Source: Massilia sp. YIM B02769 (lineage in GTDB: Bacteria; Pseudomonadota; Gammaproteobacteria; Burkholderiales; Burkholderiaceae_D). Taken from it: a stretch of 64,000 nt of DNA. Below the pieces are notes generated by a model that was not told the origin of the DNA, did no database searches, and was given only the letters and a program-made list of their open reading frames with translations. Each line of letters begins with the position of its first letter. The first letter of the stretch is position 1. The DNA lies in NCBI RefSeq assembly GCF_030411995.1, contig NZ_JASNRC010000009.1, positions 1 to 64,000 of the forward strand. The letters run 5' to 3'. Position numbers and translations under genes: made by a program. Positions 37,721-47,476 of the stretch are shown one piece after another.

Positions 37721-37746
37721 AAAAACCGTGCAAAAGCACGGTTTTT
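37721..37746. terminator. Bidirectional terminator, tyrosinase/hemB
   Basis: AAAAACCGTGC (37721-37731) pairs with GCACGGTTTTT (37736-37746), with A and T runs on the two sides. It mainly serves hemB on the minus strand. Confidence 0.88.
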
Positions 37747-37768
37747 ATAAGCAGACTTCGCGAAGCGC

Positions 37769-38794
<1,026 letters not shown>

Positions 38795-38797
38795 CTA

Positions 38798-39517
38798 TCA
38801 GGATTGGTCGGGGACCGGGTTGCCTTCCTCGTCGCCTGCAGCATCTTCATCGTTGCCGGACAGGCCGATCAACTCCTGGATCTTGGCGTCCGCTTCCTCG
38901 ATACCGATCCGCTTCAGCGCGGAGAACAGCTGCACCGTGAAGGGGAAGCCTTCGCCTTCCTCGTCGACATAGCTGTCCAGGATACCTTTCGCTTCGCGCA
39001 GGATGTTGGCCTGCTCGTTGCGGTTCAGCTTGTCGGCTTTGGTGAGGATGCAGTGGATCGGCTTGCCGGTCGGGGCAAACCATTCCAGCATCTGCACGTC
39101 GAGGTCGGTGAAGGGGCGGCGCGAATCCATGATCAGCACCAGGGCCGCCAGCTGCTCGCGCCGCTGGACGTAGTCGCCCAGCAGTTTTTGCCAGTGCAGC
39201 TTGGCGTTGCCCGACACTTCCGCGTAGCCGTAACCCGGCAAGTCGACCAGCAGGGCCTGGATTTCCTCGACGATGGTCGGGTCCTTGCGGTGCTGGCCGA
39301 CGTGGGCGCCGCCGATCGAAAAGTAATTGATGTGCTGGGTACGACCCGGCGTTTTCGACGCGAAGGCCAGGCCTTTCTGGTTCGTCAGGATATTAATCGC
39401 GGTCGACTTGCCCGCGTTGGAGCGGCCGGCAAAGGCGATCTCGGGAACCCGGGTGGACGGGAGATCACGCAGCTGGTTGACGGTCGTGAAGAAGCGGGCT
39501 TGCCAGAGTTTGGACAT
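38798..39517 (-). CDS. engB: Ribosome biogenesis GTPase EngB (YsxC/YihA)
   Basis: A 239-residue GTPase: G1 GRSNAGKS (about 31-38), G3 DLPGYG, G4 TKAD. It helps late 50S assembly. The C-terminal acidic tail ([12 protein letters not shown]) is longer than in E. coli. Divergent from the cytochrome c4 gene, next to hemB. Confidence 0.95.
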   Translation of the reverse strand: MSKLWQARFFTTVNQLRDLPSTRVPEIAFAGRSNAGKSTAINILTNQKGLAFASKTPGRTQHINYFSIGGAHVGQHRKDPTIVEEIQALLVDLPGYGYAEVSGNAKLHWQKLLGDYVQRREQLAALVLIMDSRRPFTDLDVQMLEWFAPTGKPIHCILTKADKLNRNEQANILREAKGILDSYVDEEGEGFPFTVQLFSALKRIGIEEADAKIQELIGLSGNDEDAAGDEEGNPVPDQS

Positions 39518-39566
39518 GGAAGAGAGGTGAAAAATGCAAGGAAATGAGGCGTGGAGGAAACAATCC

Positions 39567-39578
39567 TATTGTACAATA
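39567..39578. promoter_or_regulatory. Palindrome in the engB / cytochrome c4 divergent region
   Basis: TATTGTACAATA is a perfect 12-bp palindrome, with outer CC and GG. TACAAT reads as a -10 on both strands, but neither strand has a matching -35. Could be an operator. Confidence 0.3.
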
Positions 39579-39654
39579 AGGGGTTATCAATTGTTTGCAA
39601 CAGGTAAGTCCGCAGTACATATCAAACTGTTTTCGACTTTTTCAGGGTGCTCGA

Positions 39655-40332
39655 ATGAATCGTGTGTCTGTATCGTCCGCTAGCGCGGTGTTCATGAAAT
39701 CGTTGTTGCTTGCCACCCTGGCGTTCGGTTCCGCCGCCGGCGCTGCCGAAGCCCAGCCTGCCGTCGTGAAGGCCGATCCCGCGAAGGGCGCCACCCTGTA
39801 CGAAAGCGGCGATGCCGCGCGCGGCTTGCCGGCCTGCCTGTCCTGCCACGGCGCCAACGGCAACTCGACCATCGTCGCGAACCCGAAACTCTCCGCGCAG
39901 TTCGAAGCCTACACCCACAAGCAATTGGTCGACTTCACGACGCCGCAGCGCAACAACCCGGTCATGACCACCTACGCCAAGATGCTGACCGAGGAAGACA
40001 AGCGCAACATCGCCGCTTACCTCGCCGTGCAAAAAACCAAGCCGGGCGCCGCGAAAAACAAGGACACCGTCGAACTCGGCCGCAAGATCTATCGCGGCGG
40101 CATTGCCGAGAAGGGCGTCGCCGCCTGCGCCAGCTGCCATGGCGCGAACGGCGCCGGCATCCCGGTCCAGTACCCGCGCCTGGCAGGCCAGCATCAAGAT
40201 TACACCCTGGCGCAGTTGGCCGCATTCAAAAGCGGTGCGCGCGTCAACAGCCCGCAGATGTCGACTCTGTCGCAGCGCCTGTCGGACGCGGAAATGAAGG
40301 CCGTTGCCGACTACATCGCCGGCCTGCGCTGA
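39655..40332 (+). CDS. Diheme cytochrome c4
   Basis: A 225-residue periplasmic protein. A signal peptide (about 1-33) is followed by two class-I cytochrome c domains, with heme sites CLSCH (about residue 62) and CASCH (about 155). Axial methionines are likely those in NPVMTTY and SPQMSTL. Cytochrome c4 shuttles electrons to terminal oxidases. I chose ATG 39655, with AGGGTG upstream. The next genes make cytochromes c, so the context fits. Confidence 0.93.
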   Translation: MNRVSVSSASAVFMKSLLLATLAFGSAAGAAEAQPAVVKADPAKGATLYESGDAARGLPACLSCHGANGNSTIVANPKLSAQFEAYTHKQLVDFTTPQRNNPVMTTYAKMLTEEDKRNIAAYLAVQKTKPGAAKNKDTVELGRKIYRGGIAEKGVAACASCHGANGAGIPVQYPRLAGQHQDYTLAQLAAFKSGARVNSPQMSTLSQRLSDAEMKAVADYIAGLR

Positions 40333-40354
40333 TCGGCATGCTCCACTCGTAAGG

Positions 40355-40387
40355 AAAGGGCGTCCAGCGCAAGCCGGCGCCCTTTTT
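40355..40387 (+). terminator. Terminator after cytochrome c4
   Basis: AAAGGGCG (40355-40362) pairs with CGCCCTTT (40378-40385) and runs into five T. Confidence 0.85.
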
Positions 40388-40435
40388 GCTGTAAACTCGC
40401 GGCGCACCTGACCGCATGAGAAAGTAAGTCTGAGA

Positions 40436-42529
40436 ATGAGCACCACGGGAATTGAACTAAAGACGCGCCGGCGCGCGCTGGCCGAAGCCGTCGAGCTGGT
40501 CTCATCGATGCGGTTTGCCATCAGCTTGCTGATGATCCTGGCGATTGCGGCGATCATCGGCACCGTCCTGCGCCAGGGCGACGCCATGCCGAACTACGTC
40601 AACCAGTTCGGTCCCTTCTGGTACGAAGTCTTCCGCAAGCTGGGCCTGTACACGGTGTACACGGCGTGGTGGTTCCTGGCGATCCTGCTGACCCTGATCG
40701 TTTCCACCGGCCTGTGCGTGGTGCGCAACGCGCCGAAGATGATGCGCGACATGCGCAGCTGGCGCGAGGGCGTGCGCGAAGAATCGCTGCGCAATTTCCA
40801 CCATAAAAGCGAATGGAGCACGCCGCTGGATTATGTGGCCCTAGCCCATCAGAGTGCGAATCGCCTCGGTCACGCCGGTTACAAGGTGAAGGTGGTCGAC
40901 AAGGGCCACGGCATCCTGGTGGCGGCAAAAAAGGGGGCCGGCAACAAGTTCGGCTATATCTTCGCGCACACGGCGATCATCGTGATCCTGCTGGGCGGCA
41001 TGCTCGACTCCGAACTGCCCATCCGCTTCCAACAATGGTTCCTGGGTAAGACGCCGTATGCCGGCACTGGCGTGATTTCCCGGATTCCGGCCCAGCACCG
41101 CCTCGGCCTGGGCAACCCGACCTACCGCGGCAACACCCTGCTGGCCGAAGGCCAGACCGGCAACACCGCGATCCTGCCGCAGGCCACCGGCGTGCTGGTG
41201 CAGGACCTGCCGTTCGCCATCGAGCTCAAGAAATTCCACATCGATTTCTATTCGACCGGCATGCCGAAGCTGTTCGCCAGCGACGTCGTGGTGCACGACC
41301 GCGAGGCGGGCAAGACTTTCCCGGCCACCATCAAGGTCAACGAGCCGCTGATCTATAAAGGCGTGGCCGTCTACCAGTCGAGCTTCGAGGATGGCGGCAG
41401 CAAGCTGAAACTCACCGGTTTCCCGATGGCCGGCACCGAATCGAAGTCGTTCGATATTGCCGGCGTCGTCGGCAATTCCACCGAACTGAAGACACCGAGC
41501 GGCGCCTTTGCCGTCGAATGGTCGGGCTTCCGTCCCTTCAACGTCGAGAACACGGCCGCCGGCAATGACGTGCGCGCCGTCACCAAGGGCCAATCCTTCA
41601 ACGAGCAGTTCGCGGCGACCCTGGGCAAGGCCTCGGGCTCGGCCGGCAAGAACGCCAACAACAAGGACCTGAAGAACGTCGGTCCGAGCGTGCAATACAA
41701 GCTGCGCGACCAGACCGGCCAGGCGCGCGAGTTCATGAACTACATGCAGCCGGTCACGCTCGAAGGTTCGCAAGTCTTCCTGGCCGGCGTGCGCACCAGC
41801 CCCGCCGAAGGCTTCCGCTTCCTGCGCATCCCGGCCGACGACAACTACAGCGTGCGCGAATGGATGCGCCTGCGCGCCGCGCTCGCCGATCCGGCCTTGC
41901 GCGCCCAGGCCGCCGCGCGTTATGCAGCGCGCGCACTGGCGCCGGAACAGGCGGCCCAGGCCGGCTTCGGCGACCAGCTGCGCCAGTCGGCCGAGCGCAC
42001 GCTGGGCATCTTTGCCGGCGACGACACGCCGGGCGGCTTTGTCGCCGTGGCCCAGTTCCTGGAAAAGATTCCGGCGGCCGAGCAGGAAAAAGCGGCGAAC
42101 GTCTTCATCAAGATGCTGAACGGCGTCTTGCTGGAGTTGTGGCAGGTGGCGCGCGCGAAAGACGGCGAAGCCCCCATCGCGCCGAGCGACAAGCATGGCC
42201 GCTTCCTGCAGCTGGCGACGAATGCGCTGTCCGACAGCTTCTTCTACGGCGCGCCGGTCTATTTGCAGCTCGACGAGTTCCACGAAGTCAAAGCCTCGGT
42301 GCTGCAGGTGACCCGTTCGCCGGGCAAGAAGATCGTCTATCTCGGCTGCGTGCTGCTGGTGGCGGGCATCTTTGCGATGTTCTATATCCGCGAGCGCCGT
42401 TTGTGGGTGTGGGTGCGCCAGGACGGCGACGGCGCCCACGCGCTGATGGCGATGAGCACCCAGCGCAAGACTTTGGATTTCGAGAAAGAATTCGCCGACC
42501 TGGCAGCCAAGCTGCCGCAATCGGCGTAA
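40436..42529 (+). CDS. resB: Cytochrome c biogenesis protein ResB (CcsB-type)
   Basis: A 697-residue membrane protein of the System II heme-ligation machinery. Membrane segments lie at about residues 23-43 and 78-98, then 170-187. A large periplasmic domain follows, with a last membrane helix near 625-645. With CcsA/ResC it moves heme to the periplasm and attaches it to apocytochromes. The ccsA gene follows after 37 bases. RBS weak. Confidence 0.93.
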   Translation: MSTTGIELKTRRRALAEAVELVSSMRFAISLLMILAIAAIIGTVLRQGDAMPNYVNQFGPFWYEVFRKLGLYTVYTAWWFLAILLTLIVSTGLCVVRNAPKMMRDMRSWREGVREESLRNFHHKSEWSTPLDYVALAHQSANRLGHAGYKVKVVDKGHGILVAAKKGAGNKFGYIFAHTAIIVILLGGMLDSELPIRFQQWFLGKTPYAGTGVISRIPAQHRLGLGNPTYRGNTLLAEGQTGNTAILPQATGVLVQDLPFAIELKKFHIDFYSTGMPKLFASDVVVHDREAGKTFPATIKVNEPLIYKGVAVYQSSFEDGGSKLKLTGFPMAGTESKSFDIAGVVGNSTELKTPSGAFAVEWSGFRPFNVENTAAGNDVRAVTKGQSFNEQFAATLGKASGSAGKNANNKDLKNVGPSVQYKLRDQTGQAREFMNYMQPVTLEGSQVFLAGVRTSPAEGFRFLRIPADDNYSVREWMRLRAALADPALRAQAAARYAARALAPEQAAQAGFGDQLRQSAERTLGIFAGDDTPGGFVAVAQFLEKIPAAEQEKAANVFIKMLNGVLLELWQVARAKDGEAPIAPSDKHGRFLQLATNALSDSFFYGAPVYLQLDEFHEVKASVLQVTRSPGKKIVYLGCVLLVAGIFAMFYIRERRLWVWVRQDGDGAHALMAMSTQRKTLDFEKEFADLAAKLPQSA

Positions 42530-42566
42530 GCTGGCGCTGCCAGTACAAGCAGGCATTGGAGAAACT

Positions 42567-43745
42567 ATGGAAGCATCCCGCCCAACCCCGCCCCGTCCCG
42601 TACTCAAGGACGGCGTCTACACCGAAGCGCCCGGCTATTTCCGCCGCTTGACGGCGACCGACTGGCTGTTCGGCGCCGGCCTGCTGGCCGCGGCCCTGTT
42701 CGCGCTGAACCGCTACGCCCACTTCATGGACGGCTACGAGCGCGCGATCTTGCTGCTGTCGGCGCCGACCTTTGCCGCGCTGGGCTGGCACTGGAAGCCG
42801 GTGCGCTGGCTGATGCCGGTCGTGGCCCTGCTGTCGCTGTGGGCGATCTCGATGTACGACGGCTCGCTGGCCGCGGCCGAGCAGAAATTCTTCCTGAAGT
42901 ACATGCTGTCGAGCCAGTCGGCCATCCTGTGGATGAGCGCGCTGTTCGTGTTCTCGACCGTGTTCTACTGGATCGGCCTGCTCAGCCGTTCCGGTTCTGG
43001 CGCCGCGATCGGCTCGCGCCTGTGCTGGGCCGCCGTGGTGCTCGGCTTTACCGGCATGATGGTGCGCTGGTTCGAGTCCTACCTGATCGGGCCGGACGTC
43101 GGCCATATCCCGGTGTCGAACCTGTACGAGGTGTTCATCCTGTTCGCGATGATCACGGCGCTGTTCTACCTGTACTACGAAGAGCGCTATGCCACGCGCC
43201 AGCTGGGCGCCTTTGTGCTGCTGATCATTTCGGCAGCCGTCGCCTTCCTGCTCTGGTACACGGTGTCGCGCGACGCCGCCACCATCCAGCCGCTGGTGCC
43301 GGCCCTGCAAAGCTGGTGGATGAAGATTCACGTACCGGCCAACTTCATCGGCTACGGCACCTTTGCCCTGGCGGCGATGGTGGGCACGGCTTACCTGCTG
43401 AAAGCCAATGGCATCCTGGCGGACCGCCTGCCGTCGCTGGAAGTGCTGGACGACGTGATGTACAAGGCCATTTCGGTCGGCTTCGCCTTCTTCACGGTGG
43501 CCACCATCCTTGGCGCGCTGTGGGCAGCCGAGGCCTGGGGCGGCTACTGGTCCTGGGACCCGAAGGAAACCTGGGCGCTGATCGTCTGGCTGAACTACGC
43601 GGCCTGGCTGCACCTGCGCCTGATTAACGGCCTGCGCGGCAAGATGGCGGCCTGGTGGGCGCTGGTGGGTTTGCTGGTGACCACGTTTGCCTTCCTGGGC
43701 GTGAACATGTTCCTGTCGGGGCTGCACTCATACGGCGAGTTGTGA
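42567..43745 (+). CDS. ccsA: Cytochrome c biogenesis protein CcsA/ResC
   Basis: A 392-residue membrane protein with the heme-handling WWD motif, WGGYWSWDPKETWALIVWL, near residue 325 and flanking conserved histidines. It is the partner of ResB in cytochrome c System II. The first 100 residues are longer than in the minimal family. A paired palindromic repeat lies directly after the stop. Confidence 0.94.
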   Translation: MEASRPTPPRPVLKDGVYTEAPGYFRRLTATDWLFGAGLLAAALFALNRYAHFMDGYERAILLLSAPTFAALGWHWKPVRWLMPVVALLSLWAISMYDGSLAAAEQKFFLKYMLSSQSAILWMSALFVFSTVFYWIGLLSRSGSGAAIGSRLCWAAVVLGFTGMMVRWFESYLIGPDVGHIPVSNLYEVFILFAMITALFYLYYEERYATRQLGAFVLLIISAAVAFLLWYTVSRDAATIQPLVPALQSWWMKIHVPANFIGYGTFALAAMVGTAYLLKANGILADRLPSLEVLDDVMYKAISVGFAFFTVATILGALWAAEAWGGYWSWDPKETWALIVWLNYAAWLHLRLINGLRGKMAAWWALVGLLVTTFAFLGVNMFLSGLHSYGEL

Positions 43746-43772
43746 TTTCCAGAGTGTCGAACGGTGGTTGAA

Positions 43773-43831
43773 CGCGTGGACGGCGAAGCCGTCCACCCTA
43801 CGGTAGGGTGGACGGGTTTCCCGTCCACGCG
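43773..43831. repeat. Adjacent inverted pair of dispersed palindromes
   Basis: 43773-43801 (minus) and 43803-43831 (plus) are separated by 1 base and are near-complements of each other. Stems are GTGGACGGC/GCCGTCCAC and GTGGACGGG/CCCGTCCAC with 3-base loops. Together they could form one long hairpin between ccsA and msrP, and may act as a terminator. Confidence 0.85.
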
Positions 43832-43887
43832 TCGATAGTTAGCTCAAACACCCCACAACATCACCGATCGGCCAAGCGCCCGACGGT

Positions 43888-43930
43888 TCCGCAGGCAATG
43901 GTGTAAGGTACAACTTCGATTGCCTGCGGA
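43888..43930 (+). promoter_or_regulatory. Inverted repeat that would bury the msrP ribosome-binding site
   Basis: TCCGCAGGCAAT (43888-43899) pairs perfectly with ATTGCCTGCGGA (43919-43930) across a 19-base loop. The 3' arm contains most of the msrP Shine-Dalgarno GGAG (43928-43931). As RNA it could block translation; as DNA it could be an operator. Confidence 0.55.
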
Positions 43931-43937
43931 GTTCCCG

Positions 43938-44921
43938 ATGTTGATCAAACAAAATCCCAACGGCCTGGACCGGCCGTTCGCATCCGAAATCACCCCGCGC
44001 GAGGTGTACGAAGAGCGGCGCAAGTTCATCGCGCGCATGGCCGCCGGTGCCGCCGTCGGCAGCGCGCTGTGGGAAATGGCGAACCGCGAGGCTTTCGCGC
44101 AGAACGCCGCCCCGGTGCAGAAGCTGGCCGCCAAAGCCAACCCGGCCTTCTCCACCACCGAACCGCAGACCTCGCTGCGCGACGCCACCCACTACAACAA
44201 TTACTACGAATTCGGCCTCGACAAGACCGACCCGGCCGAGAACGCGCACACCCTGCGCACCCGGCCCTGGACGGTGGCCATCGAAGGCGAGGTGAAAAAG
44301 CCGCTGCGCCTGGACATCGACAGCCTGACAAAACTGGCGCCGCTCGAAGAACGCATCTACCGCCTGCGCTGCGTCGAGGGCTGGTCGATGGTGATTCCCT
44401 GGGTCGGCTACTCGCTGTCGAACCTCATCAAGGCGGTGGAACCGACCGGCAACGCCAAGTACGTCGAATTCACCACCCTGGCCGACCGTTCCCAGATGCC
44501 GGGCCTGCGCAGCGGCGTGCTCGACTGGCCCTACGTGGAAGGCCTGCGCATGGACGAAGCCATGCATCCGCTGGCGCTTCTCACGGTCGGCATGTACGGC
44601 CAGGTGCTGCCGAACCAGAACGGCGCGCCGGTGCGCGTGGTGGTGCCCTGGAAGTACGGCTTCAAGTCGCCGAAGTCCATCGTGCGCATCCGCTTCACGC
44701 GCGACCAGCCGAAGACGGCCTGGAACGTGTCGGCGCCGCGCGAATACGGCTTTTATTCGAACGTGAACCCGAAGGTCGACCACCCGCGCTGGTCGCAGGC
44801 CACCGAGCGCCGCATCGGCGAGGACGGCTTCTTCAAGCGCAAGCGCGACACGCTGATGTTCAACGGCTATAACGAGGTCGCTTCGCTGTACGCGGGCATG
44901 GACCTGAAAAGGTTCTTCTGA
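43938..44921 (+). CDS. msrP: Protein-methionine-sulfoxide reductase, catalytic subunit MsrP
   Basis: A 327-residue Tat-exported molybdoenzyme (YedY type). The signal has RRKFIARM (about 28-35). The molybdenum ligand is the cysteine in [11 protein letters not shown] near residue 144. It repairs oxidised methionines in periplasmic proteins. I chose ATG 43938: GGAG at 43928-43931 is spaced for it, and an upstream in-frame start at 43920 would lie in the hairpin. It overlaps msrQ by 1 nt. Confidence 0.95.
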   Translation: MLIKQNPNGLDRPFASEITPREVYEERRKFIARMAAGAAVGSALWEMANREAFAQNAAPVQKLAAKANPAFSTTEPQTSLRDATHYNNYYEFGLDKTDPAENAHTLRTRPWTVAIEGEVKKPLRLDIDSLTKLAPLEERIYRLRCVEGWSMVIPWVGYSLSNLIKAVEPTGNAKYVEFTTLADRSQMPGLRSGVLDWPYVEGLRMDEAMHPLALLTVGMYGQVLPNQNGAPVRVVVPWKYGFKSPKSIVRIRFTRDQPKTAWNVSAPREYGFYSNVNPKVDHPRWSQATERRIGEDGFFKRKRDTLMFNGYNEVASLYAGMDLKRFF

Positions 44922-45547
44922 TGGCGGCGGCGGGTCCTTCGGCAAAACAGATCACGGCGATCAAGGCGGCGCTGTTCGTGCTGGCGCTGCTGCCTTTCCT
45001 GTGGAGCGGCTGGCAGGTCGTGGCCGGCGTGCCGGTCGATCCGCTGGCCTACATCACGCACCAGAGCGGCGACTGGGCGCTGTACCTGCTGTGCATCACG
45101 CTGGCGGTGACGCCGCTGCGCCGCCTGACGGGCTGGAACTGGATCGTGAAACTGCGGCGCATGCTCGGGCTGTTCGCCTTTTTCTATGCGCTGCTGCACT
45201 TCATCGCCTTCTTCTGGTTCGATCATTTCTTCGATGTCGCGTCGATGCTGCGCGATGTCGCCAAGCGGCCCTTTATCCTGGTCGGCTTCATCGCTTTCGT
45301 GCTGCTGATTCCGCTGGCGGCGACCAGCACCAACGCCATGATCCGGCGCCTGGGCGGCAAGCGCTGGCAGTGGCTGCACCGGCTGATCTACCTGATCGCG
45401 CCGCTCGCCGTGCTGCACTTCTGGTGGATGAAGGCGGCCAAGAACAACCTGGCGCAGCCGATGCTGTTTGCCGCGATCGTGGCGCTGTTGCTGGCGCTGC
45501 GGGTGTACTGGAGCCGGGTCAAGGCGCGGGCGGCGGTGCGGGCTTGA
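44921..45547 (+). CDS. msrQ: MsrP heme-binding membrane partner MsrQ
   Basis: A 208-residue protein with about six membrane helices and the heme-ligand histidines of the ferric-reductase-like family, for example in LLHFIAFFW and RWQWLHRLIY. It feeds electrons from the respiratory chain to MsrP. Its ATG overlaps the msrP stop (TGATG). Confidence 0.94.
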   Translation: MAAAGPSAKQITAIKAALFVLALLPFLWSGWQVVAGVPVDPLAYITHQSGDWALYLLCITLAVTPLRRLTGWNWIVKLRRMLGLFAFFYALLHFIAFFWFDHFFDVASMLRDVAKRPFILVGFIAFVLLIPLAATSTNAMIRRLGGKRWQWLHRLIYLIAPLAVLHFWWMKAAKNNLAQPMLFAAIVALLLALRVYWSRVKARAAVRA

Positions 45548-45576
45548 GCGGAAGCGCTCGCCGCCTGCGCTTCTGC
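45548..45576. terminator. Hairpin between convergent msrQ and DUF4153 gene
   Basis: GCGGAAGCGC (45548-45557) pairs with GCGCTTCTGC (45567-45576) with one G-T. No T-run on either side. Confidence 0.45.
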
Positions 45577-45579
45577 CTG

Positions 45580-47397
45580 TTACCCCTCGCAGCCTTCGCG
45601 CAGGTTGCGGGCTGGCTGGAGCTGGTAGCGGGTGCCGCCCAACACGACATCGGGCAGTGCCGCCGCGATGGTGTGGGGCAGTGCGTCCGGCGCGGCCTTG
45701 CCGGCCTTGTCGCACTTGATCGGCACCAGTTCGGCGATGAGCTGCCAATGCCCTTCGGCGTTTTCGTGTGCCACCCGTGCCCCGCGCCCTGAATCGTCGG
45801 CGATCACCACTTCGGCCCTGCCGTCGCCGGTCACGTCGAGCAGGTAGGCATGGCAGCGCATGCCGCTGAGAAACATGCATTCGGGTACCGGCACGGGGCT
45901 GTTCTGGTTCATCCAGTCCGTGGCCAGGAAGCTCTGCGGCAGGCGCGTGCCCGCGGGCAGGACCGTCAGGTTGGCGCTCAGCGTGGCCGGCTTGAAGAGG
46001 GTGATCTCCGGGGTGATCTCCGTTTCCCAGTGCGACTGCATGGCCTGCACGGCGGCGATCCGCTTGCGCAAGGCATCGTCATGCTGGCGCGCCGCCGCAC
46101 CGTCGAGTTCCGCCAGCGCCGCCTGGCCAAAGCGTTTTCCCTCGAAGCGCAGGTAGACCAGGTCGAATTCGTCGATCTTGATCTTGCCCGCTTCCAGGCG
46201 CGCCAGCTGGCTGTTCACCGACACCCGGGCCGGATCGAGCAGGGGCGAAAACAGTAGCAGCACCGTGCCCAGCACCACGAAGGCGGTGGCGATGTTCACC
46301 GGCGCCAGCAGGGCCAGCCAGCCCTTGCGCAGCGCCGCCGCAGCGTAGCCGATGGCATAGCAGCTGGCGACCAGCATGCAGGCGGCGGCGACGATGCGGT
46401 CGACCGTCCAGCCATGCTCGCCCACGCGCAGCGCCAGCGCGTAGATGGCAATCGCGGTCAGCGGCACGGGCAGCAGGGCCGCCACGCGGGCGCTCAGGCG
46501 GATGAGGCGCACCACCGGTGCACTGCCGTTCTGCCAGGCCGCGTTGATGAGGATGACCAGGGCGGCGTCGGCACACAGCAGCACGGCGGCGGCCGAGCGC
46601 GTGGCCCAGAGCGGTTCCAGGCCGGTGAACGGCAGGCTGGCGAGGAAACCTGCGACGATCAGGGTCAGCACCGGCAGGATCCACGACGCCAGCATCAGCA
46701 GCAGGCCGCGGATGCCCTGCACGATGGCGGGGCGCACGTCGGTCAGGTGCATGGCGCTGGAAAAGGCAAAGGCCGTCACCGGAATGCCGAACCAGGGCTC
46801 GCGGATCAGCTTCCACAAGAAGTCGATCTTCACCAGCCTGAACAGTTCGGAGCCCAGCAGCAGGGCAGCCCAGGCGATGCCGACGAACAGGCCGCTGAAC
46901 GCGAGCTGCACGCCCAGCTTCCAGGCGATTTCGAAATACGTGGCATAGGCGGCAATGCGGCGCCGGTCGTGCGCGCCGGACAGCACAAGGGCATGGGCAA
47001 TGAACAGGCTGGCCACCAGGAAGGTGCACAACTCGCCCGAGGGCATGGTCACGTGCGAGTCATGCCAGCGCTCCGGCATGCTGCCCATGCGCCAGATGTC
47101 GTACACCGCCAGCGCCGCCACCAGGACCGCGGCCGTGGACACCCAGGCCAGCACCTGGCGCCGCGTCAGGTGGCCAAGGCCGCTGATCAGGAGGACGGGC
47201 GCGAACAGCGTCACCAGCAGCACCGGCGCAAACAATAGGGGTTCGATGGCGGGCCAGACGTCGTAGTCGGCGACCAGGTAGAGCAGGTAGAGGATGAGGC
47301 CCTGGACCAGACCGATGCCGGTGCGCAGCAGGGCGATGCGTGGCATGGCGGGCGATTCGGATGCCGGCGCGGCGCCGGGCTGGACAGCTGCGTGCAT
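45580..47397 (-). CDS. DUF4153 membrane protein
   Basis: A 605-residue protein of unknown function. About ten membrane segments fill residues 20-400 and a soluble C-terminal region follows (about 410-605). The pattern matches DUF4153 proteins. The ATG at 47397 directly touches the T-run of the lysA terminator and has no ribosome-binding site; ATG 47346 (MPRIALLRTG) is an alternative start. The tail contains LLDVTGDGRAEVVIADD, a repeat-like motif of calcium-binding FG-GAP type. Confidence 0.8.
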   Translation of the reverse strand: MHAAVQPGAAPASESPAMPRIALLRTGIGLVQGLILYLLYLVADYDVWPAIEPLLFAPVLLVTLFAPVLLISGLGHLTRRQVLAWVSTAAVLVAALAVYDIWRMGSMPERWHDSHVTMPSGELCTFLVASLFIAHALVLSGAHDRRRIAAYATYFEIAWKLGVQLAFSGLFVGIAWAALLLGSELFRLVKIDFLWKLIREPWFGIPVTAFAFSSAMHLTDVRPAIVQGIRGLLLMLASWILPVLTLIVAGFLASLPFTGLEPLWATRSAAAVLLCADAALVILINAAWQNGSAPVVRLIRLSARVAALLPVPLTAIAIYALALRVGEHGWTVDRIVAAACMLVASCYAIGYAAAALRKGWLALLAPVNIATAFVVLGTVLLLFSPLLDPARVSVNSQLARLEAGKIKIDEFDLVYLRFEGKRFGQAALAELDGAAARQHDDALRKRIAAVQAMQSHWETEITPEITLFKPATLSANLTVLPAGTRLPQSFLATDWMNQNSPVPVPECMFLSGMRCHAYLLDVTGDGRAEVVIADDSGRGARVAHENAEGHWQLIAELVPIKCDKAGKAAPDALPHTIAAALPDVVLGGTRYQLQPARNLREGCEG

Positions 47398-47428
47398 AAA
47401 AAATGCTCCGGAAGTTTATCCGGAGCAT
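47398..47428 (-). terminator. lysA terminator
   Basis: On the minus strand ATGCTCCGGA pairs with TCCGGAGCAT (47428-47419 with 47412-47403), followed by five T that end at the start codon of the DUF4153 gene. Confidence 0.85.
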
Positions 47429-47476
47429 CCTAGCATCTTACCAAGCCGTCAACGCACGCCGGAGGCAAGGAAGGCT

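Noticed and set aside
37511-37768. Small genes in the repeat regions at 9319-9800, 37511-37768 and 49391-49555
   Set aside because: The short frames there translate the palindromic repeats themselves and have no start signals.
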